Source of the DNA: CAZDQL01 sp964507325
GTDB taxonomy: Bacteria; Planctomycetota; UBA1135; GCA-002686595
Direction of reading: 5' to 3'
NCBI GenBank assembly: GCA_964507325.1
Contig: CAZDQL010000007.1
Location: 48,192-112,191 of the forward strand
DNA length: 64,000 nt
Part shown: positions 17,614 through 25,479 of the stretch, in pieces
How the letters are laid out: every line of letters begins with the position of its first letter
Position numbering within the stretch: the stretch's first letter is position 1
Made by a program: the position numbers and the translations under genes
Notes under the pieces: generated by a model
Seen by the model: the letters and a program-made list of their open reading frames with translations, nothing else
Told to the model about the DNA's origin: nothing
Databases searched by the model: none

Positions 17614-18564
17614 TCACACCTCCGTGCGCGCCGTCTTGGGCCGGATCCGATCGAGCAGGGGATTCAGCACGTTGGCCAGCACCACCGCGAAGGGCACCGC
17701 GTCCTCCCAGATGCCGTAGGCGCGGATCAGCATCACCAAGAGGCCCATCACCAGCCCGTAGAGGAGCGCCGCCAGCCGGTTGGCGGGGGAGCAGGTGGAG
17801 TCGGTGCCGATGAAGAAGGCCATCAGCATGAGGTGCCCGGTGAAGAGCTGGGTGAGGACGTCCCCTTGGAGCTCGGCACCGAACGCGACGCTCCCCACGG
17901 CGGCCCCCGCCAGGACCCCCAGCGGAATCTGCCAGCGCACGTACCCGCTGAGGCACAGTCCCAGGCCGCCGATGGCGGTGACCACGATCACGGCCGTGTT
18001 GGGCGCTGCGATGCTCCCCGCGCCGACGGTGTAGAGCTCCCGGGGCCAGGAGAGCACCAGGATCAGCCAACCCACCATGGCGGGGTGCATCGGGTAGCCC
18101 CCGATCCCGCCGAAGATCTGCTTGCCGATGAAGACCGCCACCACCACCCCCAGGACCAGGACCCACCAGGGGATCCCGGGGGGGCAGAGCAGGGCCAGCA
18201 GCAGCCCCATCAGCGCCCCGTGCCCGTTGGTGACGTGGTACGGCTGGCGCATGGCGACCTGACAGCCGTACTCCGCCGCCAGCCCCACCCCCATGCCGAG
18301 CAGCAGGGTGCCCAGGATGCCGAAGAACCACAGGGCGCCCGAACCGACCCCCATCTCCGCCACCCCCGTCTCGAGCAGCACGTTCAACGGCCCGAAGGCG
18401 CCGGTGACCTCCACGTCGCGCGAGCCGAAGGCGTGCACCACCGCCCCGGCGAAGGCGGTGGGCAGGAGCGCCAGCAGGAAGGCCAGGTTCATCCGGGTGA
18501 TGCTCGTCCGCGTGCGCCAGTGGGGGGCGGCGCCGACGGTGAAGCGCGTGGTCGGGGTGGTCAC
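17614..18564 (-). CDS. rnfD: Electron transport complex subunit RnfD (apparently lacking the flavinylation loop)
   Basis: A 316-aa membrane protein. I use the GTG at 18564, which overlaps the rnfC stop (GTGA); the longer open frame upstream shadows rnfC. Family marks include SITRMNLAFLLALLP, EYGCQVAMRQPY, GGIGGYPMHPAMVGW and WEDAVPFAVVLANVLNPLLDR. Typical RnfD proteins are nearer 350 aa and have a periplasmic SGAT-type loop that carries covalent FMN. Between SWPRELYTVGAGSIAAPN and the next helix I find no such motif, so this RnfD may not be flavinylated. This negative call is made by eye. Confidence 0.87.
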   Translation of the reverse strand: MTTPTTRFTVGAAPHWRTRTSITRMNLAFLLALLPTAFAGAVVHAFGSRDVEVTGAFGPLNVLLETGVAEMGVGSGALWFFGILGTLLLGMGVGLAAEYGCQVAMRQPYHVTNGHGALMGLLLALLCPPGIPWWVLVLGVVVAVFIGKQIFGGIGGYPMHPAMVGWLILVLSWPRELYTVGAGSIAAPNTAVIVVTAIGGLGLCLSGYVRWQIPLGVLAGAAVGSVAFGAELQGDVLTQLFTGHLMLMAFFIGTDSTCSPANRLAALLYGLVMGLLVMLIRAYGIWEDAVPFAVVLANVLNPLLDRIRPKTARTEV

Positions 18565-19814
18565 GCCGGGGCCTCCAATCCTCGCTTGGCCAGCCGGATG
18601 TACTGCAGGAGGGGGCGTCGGCCCGTGCAGACGACGGCGCACAACCCGCACTCGAAGCACGCCTCGATGTCGTACTCGGGGGTGCGATCGAAGAGCTCGA
18701 ACTCGGCGTAGCGCGCGATCAACTGCACCTGCAGGTCGAGGGGGCAGATGTCGATGCAGCGCCCGCAGTTGATGCAGGGCTCGGTGCTCCACGCCGGGTA
18801 GCGACCCGCGGGGATCACCGTCAGGGCATCCACCCCGGCGTCGATGGCGCCGTCCAGGGAGAAGAGGGGGAAGCCGCCGAGCGGTCCCCCGGCGACGACC
18901 TTGTCGTGCTCTCCCGGCTCGATCCCCGCGTGGTCGAGGAGGTCCCGGATGGGGGTCCCCAGGCTCACGCGGTAGTTGGCGACGGGCTCCTGGTCCGGGC
19001 CGATCAGGGTCAGGCGCTTCTCCCGCTGCACCCGTCCCTCGCGCACCGCGTCGAGGGCCGCCAGGGCCGCCTCCAGGGGCACGACCTCCACCCCCGCGCC
19101 CAGCCGGCGCCGCAGCGCCCCGGGGAGGGTCTCGGGGTAGCGCGCCGGCAGGGGCAGGAGCTCGATCCCGTCGCGGCGCGGCTGGCGCGCCGCTTCCCCC
19201 TCGAGGAGTGCCAGGACCACCCGCGGGGTCCCCGCGATGCGGCCCAGGAGCAGGGCGGCGGAGTTGGCGTCCTCCCCCCGCTCGCGCAAGAGCTCCAGGG
19301 TCGCGCTCACCCCCGGCTCGCGGTCCGCGGCTGAGACGACCAACACCTCGAGGCCGGGATCCCCGTCGCAGCGGAGCTGGTCGACGAGCGGCAGCGGTCT
19401 CTCGACGGCGGAGAGGATCCCCGCCTCGCGCAGTCTCTCGGCCAGCGCCTCGGGGGCCCCCGACTCAGGATCCAGAGGCTCGAAACCCCTCGGCTCATCG
19501 CCCTCCGACGGCTCGATCAGGACCGCGTTCCCCGCCCGGTTGCCGCGGATGTCCGGTTGCGTGGTGATCGCCCGCACCGTCCCCGATACCGGCGAAGGGA
19601 GGACGAATCCCGCGGCACCGGTCGCCAGGGCCTGGCCGGCGGTGACCGCGTCCTCGGGGGAGACCTGTACCGCAAGAGGCTCCCCCGAGCTCTCGTACAA
19701 CGGAAAGCGCAGGCGCCCCGGAGCCGCGAGCGTTCTCGACTCGGGGGTGTCCGTCTCCAGCGCAAACTGGATCTCGGGCCTGCCGAGTAGCCGATCCACG
19801 GCCTTCTGCAACAA
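18561..19814 (-). CDS. rnfC: Electron transport complex subunit RnfC with degenerate FMN/NADH site
   Basis: A 417-aa protein starting with TTG after a GAGGAG-type ribosome site. The barrel-sandwich N-domain (about 28-95, PVSGTVRAI), the SLBB region (GTPIRDLLDHAGIEPGEHDKVVAGGPLGG) and two [4Fe-4S] motifs (CINCGRCIDICP at about 346, CFECGLCAVVC at about 383) are intact. The glycine-rich FMN/NADH motif expected near 130 (GLGGAGFP in classical RnfC) reads SAVERPLPL, and the NGAECEPYLT motif reads SAADREPGVS. So this RnfC probably does not oxidise NADH. It is the first gene of the rnf operon and is divergent from apbE. The fused NAD(P)H module on RnfB offers an explanation. Confidence 0.85.
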   Translation of the reverse strand: MLQKAVDRLLGRPEIQFALETDTPESRTLAAPGRLRFPLYESSGEPLAVQVSPEDAVTAGQALATGAAGFVLPSPVSGTVRAITTQPDIRGNRAGNAVLIEPSEGDEPRGFEPLDPESGAPEALAERLREAGILSAVERPLPLVDQLRCDGDPGLEVLVVSAADREPGVSATLELLRERGEDANSAALLLGRIAGTPRVVLALLEGEAARQPRRDGIELLPLPARYPETLPGALRRRLGAGVEVVPLEAALAALDAVREGRVQREKRLTLIGPDQEPVANYRVSLGTPIRDLLDHAGIEPGEHDKVVAGGPLGGFPLFSLDGAIDAGVDALTVIPAGRYPAWSTEPCINCGRCIDICPLDLQVQLIARYAEFELFDRTPEYDIEACFECGLCAVVCTGRRPLLQYIRLAKRGLEAPA

Positions 19815-19859
19815 CGGACACTCCTCGGAAGAGGGGAATCAGGAGCTCACTGAGGCCGG

Positions 19860-19865
19860 TATCCT
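19860..19865 (+). promoter_or_regulatory. Candidate -10 box (TATCCT) in the rnfC/apbE divergent promoter region
   Basis: TATCCT lies 44 nt before the GTG of apbE in the 95-bp gap shared with rnfC. On the other strand the same site reads AGGATA, which overlaps TAGGAT, so it could also serve rnfC. I cannot tell which gene it serves. Confidence 0.3.
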
Positions 19866-19909
19866 AGGTTCGGGTCGGGTGCGGACAATCCGCATGGGGT
19901 GGTATCTGC

Positions 19910-20899
19910 GTGCTTCGAAACGACGGGAGAAGAGGGGTTTCTAGGGCCCATTTTGGATGGCTCGCGGTCGCGTTGGTGCTCCTCTCGGGAGCCTGCGAAC
20001 GCGCGTCGATCGCGACCCGTTCCGAGACGCGGGAGGAGATGGGCACGCTGGTCTCGATCACCCTCGTCGAGGAGCGCGGACTCTCAGCCAGCGCCGCCTT
20101 GGAGGCCGCCTTCGCCGAGTTCGAGCGCATCGATCGGCTGATGAGCACCTACCGGCCGGAGAGCGAGCTCTCGGTGCTCAATCGAGACGGGTCGATCGAG
20201 GCGGGGGAGGACCTGCTCGCGGTCCTGAACCACGCCCTCGAGTTCCATCGGCGCAGCGCGGGGGCCTTCGACGTGACGGTCCAGCCCCTGCTCGAGCTCT
20301 ACCGCTCGAGCTACGAGGACCGCGGCGGTCCGCCTTTCCCCGCCGAGATCCGCCGGGCGCGGGCCCTGATCGATGCCAGCCGGATCGGGATCGAGGGCCG
20401 GCGGGTCTCCCTCCCGCCTGGGGTGCGGGTGACCCTCGACGGCATCGCCAAGGGCTACGCCATCGACCGGGCGATCGAGGTCCTGGCCGCGATGGGGGTG
20501 CGCCAGGCCCTGGTCGACGCCGGCGGGGACGTCCGGGCGCTCGGTCGCAAGGGGGGCGCCCCCTGGCGCGTCGCCCTGCAGAACCCCCGCGACGCCCGCG
20601 ACCACCTGGTGGTGATCCCCCTCGACGAGCGCGCGGTGGCGACCAGTGGGGACTACCGGCGCTACTTCGACCGCGACCGGCGGGTGCACCACATCCTCGA
20701 TCCCAGGAGCGGCGAGAGCGCCCGCGCCCTGATCAGCGTCACCGTGACCGCCGCTACGGCGCTGGGGGCGGACGCCCTGGCGACGGCGGTCTTCGTGCTG
20801 GGGGTCGAGGAGGGCTTGGCCCTGGTGGAGGAGAGCGCGGGGGTCGAGGCCTTCCTGGTGACCGAGGAGGGCGAGATCGTCACCTCCTCGGGGTGGTGA
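19910..20899 (+). CDS. apbE: FAD:protein FMN transferase (ApbE), lipoprotein
   Basis: A 329-aa protein starting with GTG. A lipobox LSGAC puts the lipidated Cys at residue 29, so it is anchored on the periplasmic side. ApbE patterns follow: MGTLVSITL, FERIDRLMSTYRPESELSVLN, AGAFDVTVQPLLELY, VTLDGIAKGYAIDRAI, ALVDAGGDVRALG, ATSGDYRRYF, HHILDPRSG and a C-terminal TALGADALATAVFVLG. ApbE moves FMN from FAD onto a Thr of SGAT motifs in RnfG/RnfD and related proteins. It is divergent from rnfC, so its main client is probably RnfG. The start could also be a few codons downstream. Confidence 0.92.
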   Translation: MLRNDGRRGVSRAHFGWLAVALVLLSGACERASIATRSETREEMGTLVSITLVEERGLSASAALEAAFAEFERIDRLMSTYRPESELSVLNRDGSIEAGEDLLAVLNHALEFHRRSAGAFDVTVQPLLELYRSSYEDRGGPPFPAEIRRARALIDASRIGIEGRRVSLPPGVRVTLDGIAKGYAIDRAIEVLAAMGVRQALVDAGGDVRALGRKGGAPWRVALQNPRDARDHLVVIPLDERAVATSGDYRRYFDRDRRVHHILDPRSGESARALISVTVTAATALGADALATAVFVLGVEEGLALVEESAGVEAFLVTEEGEIVTSSGW

Positions 20900-20932
20900 G
20901 CGACGGGGTCCGCCGGCGGCGTCGGTCGCGGC

Positions 20933-23452
20933 TCAGAGCCCCAAGCGCTTCAGCTCCGCCGCCACCCAGCGCTCCCCCGCGGCGGCCCAGTCCTCGTCGG
21001 TCACGGTGCCCTCCACCTGCAGGTCCAGGAGCTGGACCGGGAACTCCCCGCGGAAGCGGATGCCGATGCCGCGCCCCAGCTCTTGGCACCCCTCGAAGCG
21101 CAGCTCCGCGTCCCCCTCCTGCATGGAGACGGAGCCGTCCTCCAGGTGCTGCAAGACGAGGCGGACGGGCTTGTGGACGGTCACCCCGCGATCCTCGCGG
21201 GCGCTCTCCCTGACGCCCTGGGGGTCGTAGACGACCAGGTCGTTGCAGTTGAAGGCGCAGGCGTGGTAGCCGGTCTCGTCGTCGATGCCGATCACCAGGT
21301 AGAAGAACTGCTCCAGGTCGAGCTGCAGGGGATCGGTGAACTGCACGCTGTAGCGAACCGTGGGCTGGGCGACGGGCAGGGTCAGCCGCAGACCTCGGCT
21401 CCCCGTGAACTTGAGAGCGCCCTCCCGGACTTCGTAGCGTCCAGGCCCTTCGACGGTGGACTTGCCGTAGAGCCAGTAGGCGGGTTCCGGATCGTCGACG
21501 AAGTCCTTGAGCTGATCGGGGTCGTCGAAGTCGTAGGTGAGCCGGATCTTGCCGCCTCCGAGGTGCTCCACTTCGCCCTTCATCGCGAGCTGGATCCCGT
21601 ACTGCTCGAAGAGCGCTCGCGCCGCCTCCCACGCCAGGCCCCGCAGGGCGGGACGCGCGCCGCCGGCTCCCCCCTCGGGAAGGGTGGGCGCCAGCGCGGC
21701 GGCCCTCTCCAAGAGGGCGCGCAGCTCCTCCGAGCGCTTCGGCAGGGGCTCGATCGCGAGCGTCGCCAGCTCGCGCAGGCGTCTCGCCGCGGGCAGGAGG
21801 TCCCCCAGGGCTGGCCCCTGGTCGCGCAGGGCGGCCACCTCCGCTCCGCTGCCGGTCAGGGTCCTCTGCCACTCAGGATCGCCCGCGAGCAACTCGACGT
21901 AGGCGACCAGCCAAGCCGGCGCGAAGTCGTCCGCCTTGCGCCCCAGGCTGGCGCGCAGGTCCGCGGCGCCGATCGAGTCCACCGCGACCGACACGCCTCC
22001 CCAGCGGTTGCGCCCCAGCAGGATCACCCCCCCGTCGATCGACTCGACGGGGGAGACCAGCTTCTCCTCCCCCTCGACGAGCCGCAGGCGTCCCCGCGTG
22101 CCCGGCAGGCTCGCCAGGAACTCGCTCCTGAGGTCGCGCAGCGCGACCAGGCGCGCGCGCTCGACCGCCAACCGCTGGGCGTCTTCGGGAGCGACCTCCT
22201 TCTCGGTCGCCTCCAGGAACGCGATCGCCGCATCGAGCTCCCCTTCCACGGCCCGCGCCAGGGCGCTGGCGAGCTGGCTCTCCAGGTCGCGCGCGACCGG
22301 GAGCAGCGCGGGGTGGCGCGCTCCCTCCAGGGGCCAGGCGCGTGGCCCCTCGGGGAGGTCCCGCGTCGGATCGGCCGCTGGGCCGGGGTCGCCCTGCGCG
22401 CCGGAGCCCGCCTGCTCCGCGATGGGCTTCTCCGGGGTGGGCTTGGCGCGCTGGGCCCGTTCCCGCGCGAGGGCCACGGCCCACTTCCGGAAGGGAACGT
22501 CGAGGCTCGACGGATCGACTCCGAGGGCCTGCTCCAGGTCCTCGGCGCCTCCACGACCCGCCAGCACCTCCGCCACGTAGCGCATCAGTCCCTCGCGGTG
22601 CTCGGCCCCGGGGCGGAAGGCGAGGTAGTGGACCAGGAGCTCTCCCTGGGCGCGCACGCATACGGAGGCCACGTCCTCCTCGCACGCGGGCACGCCCGCC
22701 GCCAGGTTCGTGCGGGAGAGGGCCAGGTGGCGTGACTCGGAACCCGCGGTGCTCGCCAGCTCGGCGATCGGCAGGAGGTAGGCCCTCCGCAACTGCTCGT
22801 CGGTCAGGGGCTCCGTCAGAAACTCGACGCCGAAGGTGGGCACGCCGCCGGCGCCCAAGACGTCGGGCGTCTGGCCGGGCTGGTGCTCGGCGACCACCGC
22901 GGCCAGGCCCTCTAGGGCCCACAGCCCGACCGGCTCCTCTCCCGCCTGGGAGCCTGTGAGCAGGAGGCGCAGGGCCGCGTGCCGCAGGAGGTTGCGGCGC
23001 ACCGGGGTCGGGGGTGTGCGCTTGCGCGCTTCGTGGAAGGTGATCAGGGCCTCCGACTTGGGGTGCCAGGCGCAGCGCTCCCAGCGGGGGATGCGGGTGG
23101 CTCGGGTCGCCACCAGCGAGCGGAAGATCGACTCGCGGGCCGTGACGACCACGCTCAGCCCCGAAGGGCCCGCGACCCCCAGGGTGGGCCACAGCTCCCC
23201 TTCGAAGTGCTTGCCCAGCGCCTCCAACCAGGGCGCGAAGAGGGCCTCGACCTGCACCCGCTGCGCCGCCGGGTCGCGGGGGGGCAGCGCGTGATAGAGC
23301 CGGAAGGCCCCGGCCCCCGCGATCTCCTCCAGCTTCAAGCGCGCCAGGATCGGATCCCGTCGGATGCGCTCCAGGGGATCCCCAGCGGTCTCCTGGAGGG
23401 CCGCTGGGTGGAGCGAGACCGCGACTAGCAGGCCGAGCGGCAGGGTGAGCAT
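20933..23452 (-). CDS. Secreted peptidase-MA-like protein with C-terminal LamG-like domain
   Basis: An 839-aa protein. I place the start at ATG 23452, which begins a signal peptide (MLTLPLGLLVAVSLHPAALQ) and lies 6 nt after a TATACT box; an open frame extending 170 codons further upstream overlaps another gene and is not used. Residues about 80-320 resemble gluzincin-type DUF1570/peptidase-MA proteins (VVVTARESIFRSL...; then LLRHAALRLLL and GLWALEGLAAVVAE). The zinc motif HExxH reads HAALR, so catalysis is doubtful. The middle (about 400-600) is charged and helical. About 620-800 (LYGKSTVEGPGRYEVREGALKFTG... FFYLVIGIDDETGYHACAFNC) look like a LamG or 3-keto-disaccharide-hydrolase-like sandwich. 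Function unknown. Confidence 0.6.
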   Translation of the reverse strand: MLTLPLGLLVAVSLHPAALQETAGDPLERIRRDPILARLKLEEIAGAGAFRLYHALPPRDPAAQRVQVEALFAPWLEALGKHFEGELWPTLGVAGPSGLSVVVTARESIFRSLVATRATRIPRWERCAWHPKSEALITFHEARKRTPPTPVRRNLLRHAALRLLLTGSQAGEEPVGLWALEGLAAVVAEHQPGQTPDVLGAGGVPTFGVEFLTEPLTDEQLRRAYLLPIAELASTAGSESRHLALSRTNLAAGVPACEEDVASVCVRAQGELLVHYLAFRPGAEHREGLMRYVAEVLAGRGGAEDLEQALGVDPSSLDVPFRKWAVALARERAQRAKPTPEKPIAEQAGSGAQGDPGPAADPTRDLPEGPRAWPLEGARHPALLPVARDLESQLASALARAVEGELDAAIAFLEATEKEVAPEDAQRLAVERARLVALRDLRSEFLASLPGTRGRLRLVEGEEKLVSPVESIDGGVILLGRNRWGGVSVAVDSIGAADLRASLGRKADDFAPAWLVAYVELLAGDPEWQRTLTGSGAEVAALRDQGPALGDLLPAARRLRELATLAIEPLPKRSEELRALLERAAALAPTLPEGGAGGARPALRGLAWEAARALFEQYGIQLAMKGEVEHLGGGKIRLTYDFDDPDQLKDFVDDPEPAYWLYGKSTVEGPGRYEVREGALKFTGSRGLRLTLPVAQPTVRYSVQFTDPLQLDLEQFFYLVIGIDDETGYHACAFNCNDLVVYDPQGVRESAREDRGVTVHKPVRLVLQHLEDGSVSMQEGDAELRFEGCQELGRGIGIRFRGEFPVQLLDLQVEGTVTDEDWAAAGERWVAAELKRLGL

Positions 23453-23458
23453 GACCGG

Positions 23459-23464
23459 AGTATA
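23459..23464 (-). promoter_or_regulatory. Candidate -10 box (TATACT), leaderless start
   Basis: On the minus strand TATACT ends 6 nt before the ATG at 23452, which supports both that start and a leaderless transcript. No -35 consensus is seen. Confidence 0.5.
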
Positions 23465-23579
23465 TCCACCGATCCCGATCCCCCGACGGGAGGTGGGGGC
23501 GGTCCTGGAGTCGCACCTCGCGGAGGAGTACCGTGATCCTCCCCATCCCGGAGACCGCGCGCCGACCTCCCGACCGACG

Positions 23580-23978
23580 ATGCCCCGATCGCCCTTGCGC
23601 CGATCCCGGACGCTTGCGTTCCTCATCCCCTGGATCCTGCTGCCCCTGGGCTCCTGCTCGCTCCTGATCCACGAGCCGCGGCCGATCCCCACCGTCGTGC
23701 ACCGCACCGTCACCCCCGGGGACCGGCTCCGCGTCAGGGACCCGGACACGCCGGAGGTCCCTCCGACGGTGTTGACGGTCGGCGTGGGGGGGGAGGTGGA
23801 ATTCCCGCATCTGGGTACGAGCCTCTCCCTCGTGGGCTGCACCGCCGAAGACGTGGAGGCGATCCTGGCCTCCTTCTCCGACCGCCCCGGCCAGAGGCTG
23901 GCGGTCGAGATCCTGCCCCCCCCGGGCCGGCTCGCTCGCGCGCAGGGGGAGACGGGTGCGAAACGCACAACGGAGTGA
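23580..23978 (+). CDS. Small lipoprotein with a Wza-like polysaccharide-export domain
   Basis: A 132-aa protein. The ATG at 23580 leads into a basic start, a hydrophobic run and a lipobox-like LPLGSC, so it is probably a lipoprotein. Residues about 42-112 (VTPGDRLRVRDPDTPEV...VLTVGVGGEVEFPHLGTSLSLVGCTAEDVEAIL) follow the pattern of the poly-export domain of Wza-type outer membrane proteins (PGD.L.I...V...G.I..P.LG...V.G.T..E). It is much shorter than Wza and lacks SLBB repeats and a helical barrel, and no export cluster surrounds it. Either it is a stand-alone adaptor or a reduced relic. Confidence 0.55.
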   Translation: MPRSPLRRSRTLAFLIPWILLPLGSCSLLIHEPRPIPTVVHRTVTPGDRLRVRDPDTPEVPPTVLTVGVGGEVEFPHLGTSLSLVGCTAEDVEAILASFSDRPGQRLAVEILPPPGRLARAQGETGAKRTTE

Positions 23979-24104
23979 GCGCCAGCCGCTCACGGTGGCG
24001 TGCGGAACCCCACGGGCGCGCCCAAGGGCTTACGGTATGAGAGTTGCGTAAGGGAGAGGTCAGTCTCCAGCTCCCATCCACCACCACCAAGGAGCACGAA
24101 GAGC

Positions 24105-25310
24105 ATGGTAGCCCACACCGTCGCGTCCCTCGCGATCGGTCTCCTCACGACCGTCGCACCCCCGGCGAACGACTGGACCATTCACACCGGAGAGGACCTG
24201 GTCTACGACACCAGCCGAGGATGGCTGATTCTGGATCGCCTCCACATCGAAGCGGGGGCATCCCTGCGCGTCGTAGGGGACGAGCCCCTCCTCCTGATCG
24301 CGTTCGACGAAGTGCGTGTCGAGGGACGACTCGACCTCTCCGGCTTCGACTCGCCCGGAGTGACCACCCTCAACACCACCAACCAGCCCGAGCTCGGCGC
24401 GCCCGGCGGGCCCGGCGGAGGCGCGGGGGGAGTCGGGAGCGCCGAGACCACCCAGTCGACTCCCGCCGGAGGTCCCGGGGAGTTGGCGGGCGGAGGCGGG
24501 GGCGGCGAGACGAGCTACTCCCTCCTGGGCAAGAACGCCCGCCGCGGAGCGGGAGGTGCGGGCGGGGCCCTGTCTGCGGCGCAGTTGCAGCACCCCGACA
24601 TCCTGCACCCCTCGAACCGCGGTCTGATCGCCCTGCGCGGCTGGCCCGGGGGAGCCCTGGGCACGGGGGCGATCAGCCAGAGCGCCCGCGCCCAAGGCGG
24701 AGATGCCGGAGCCAGCTACTTCAGCGACGGAAGCCCGGACAACGACTTTTGGGGTCACCGCCTCACCGCCGGGGGGGTGGTGGCGGGAGAGCTCGGTCTG
24801 CCCGTCGGGGGTAGCGGCGGCGGAGCGGGTGGAGACGCGGTGAACTCCGCCACCTTCCCCCTGATTCCCTTCATCCCCACGGGGGACGAGAAGGGTGCCG
24901 GCGGCGGAGGCGGCGGCGGTTTGGGGCTGGTCCTGACCCAGCGCTTCGTCATCGGCCCCCAAGGCGCCGTCCGCGCCGATGGCGGCGACGGGGGCGGTGG
25001 CGAGAACACCAACTACTTCGACCGGGTCGGAGGCGGTTCCGGTGGTGGCTCCGGAGGGATGCTGATGGTTCAGGCCGTGGAGTTCGACCTCTCCGAGGCG
25101 CACACCGATTCGATCACCGCCCTCGGGGGCGAAGGTGGGCAGGGCGCAGGGAACAAGTACAAGGTGGACGGCGCGGGCGGCCAGGGTGGGCCGGGCCTCC
25201 TGCAGTTCCACACCCCCGACGGCACCGACGCGGCGATCAGCCTCCCCGCGGGGCAATCCCTCGAGGCGTTGACCTCCCCCGACGCCCACGTGTTGCTGCC
25301 CGTCTTCTAG
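24105..25310 (+). CDS. Glycine-rich secreted protein of unknown function
   Basis: A 401-aa protein. The ATG at 24105 follows GGAG and opens a weak signal peptide (MVAHTVASLAIGLLTTVAPP). A short beta-rich N-domain (WTIHTGEDLVYDTSRG...LRVVGDEPLLLIAFDEVRVEGRLDLSG) is followed by long Gly-rich segments such as GAPGGPGGGAGGVG, GGGGGGETSYS and GAGGGGGGGLGLVL alternating with short predicted strands (AVRADGGDGGGG; ALGGEGGQG). The pattern resembles secreted Gly-rich beta-helical proteins often seen in myxobacteria and planctomycetes. No catalytic motif is seen. A terminator-like hairpin follows the stop. Confidence 0.6.
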   Translation: MVAHTVASLAIGLLTTVAPPANDWTIHTGEDLVYDTSRGWLILDRLHIEAGASLRVVGDEPLLLIAFDEVRVEGRLDLSGFDSPGVTTLNTTNQPELGAPGGPGGGAGGVGSAETTQSTPAGGPGELAGGGGGGETSYSLLGKNARRGAGGAGGALSAAQLQHPDILHPSNRGLIALRGWPGGALGTGAISQSARAQGGDAGASYFSDGSPDNDFWGHRLTAGGVVAGELGLPVGGSGGGAGGDAVNSATFPLIPFIPTGDEKGAGGGGGGGLGLVLTQRFVIGPQGAVRADGGDGGGGENTNYFDRVGGGSGGGSGGMLMVQAVEFDLSEAHTDSITALGGEGGQGAGNKYKVDGAGGQGGPGLLQFHTPDGTDAAISLPAGQSLEALTSPDAHVLLPVF

Positions 25311-25326
25311 TCCTGATCGGAGGCGC

Positions 25327-25360
25327 GGGGACCGCGGGGTCGGGTGCCCCGCTGGTCCCC
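25327..25360 (+). terminator. GC-rich hairpin, candidate terminator
   Basis: GGGGACCGCGGGG pairs with CCCCGC-T-GGTCCCC around a short loop, starting 17 bp after the stop of the glycine-rich protein gene. There is no T-run, so termination may rely on Rho or on the stem alone. Confidence 0.5.
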
Positions 25361-25479
25361 TCGACCCCGTGCGCCGGCGGAGGCGGGGTCGCGTTTGCAC
25401 GGGTTGGGTTACACCGACCGAGCGACGGATTCGGCGCTCCGGGATTGGAGTAGCATGGCCTGAAGGACCTCCCACAGCC

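Noticed and set aside
17614..18792. A longer RnfD starting at 18792
   Set aside because: The extra N-terminus is the complement-frame shadow of rnfC. The GTG at 18564 gives the normal RnfD beginning and a GTGA overlap.
23453..23968. N-terminal extension of the 839-aa protein to 1011 aa
   Set aside because: It would overlap the lipoprotein gene on the other strand, lacks a signal peptide and ignores a TATACT box 6 nt before the ATG at 23452.
24385..25160. Gly-rich low-complexity DNA as a repeat array or CRISPR
   Set aside because: Units are irregular, in frame with one protein, and there are no identical spaced repeats. No CRISPR was found anywhere in the window.
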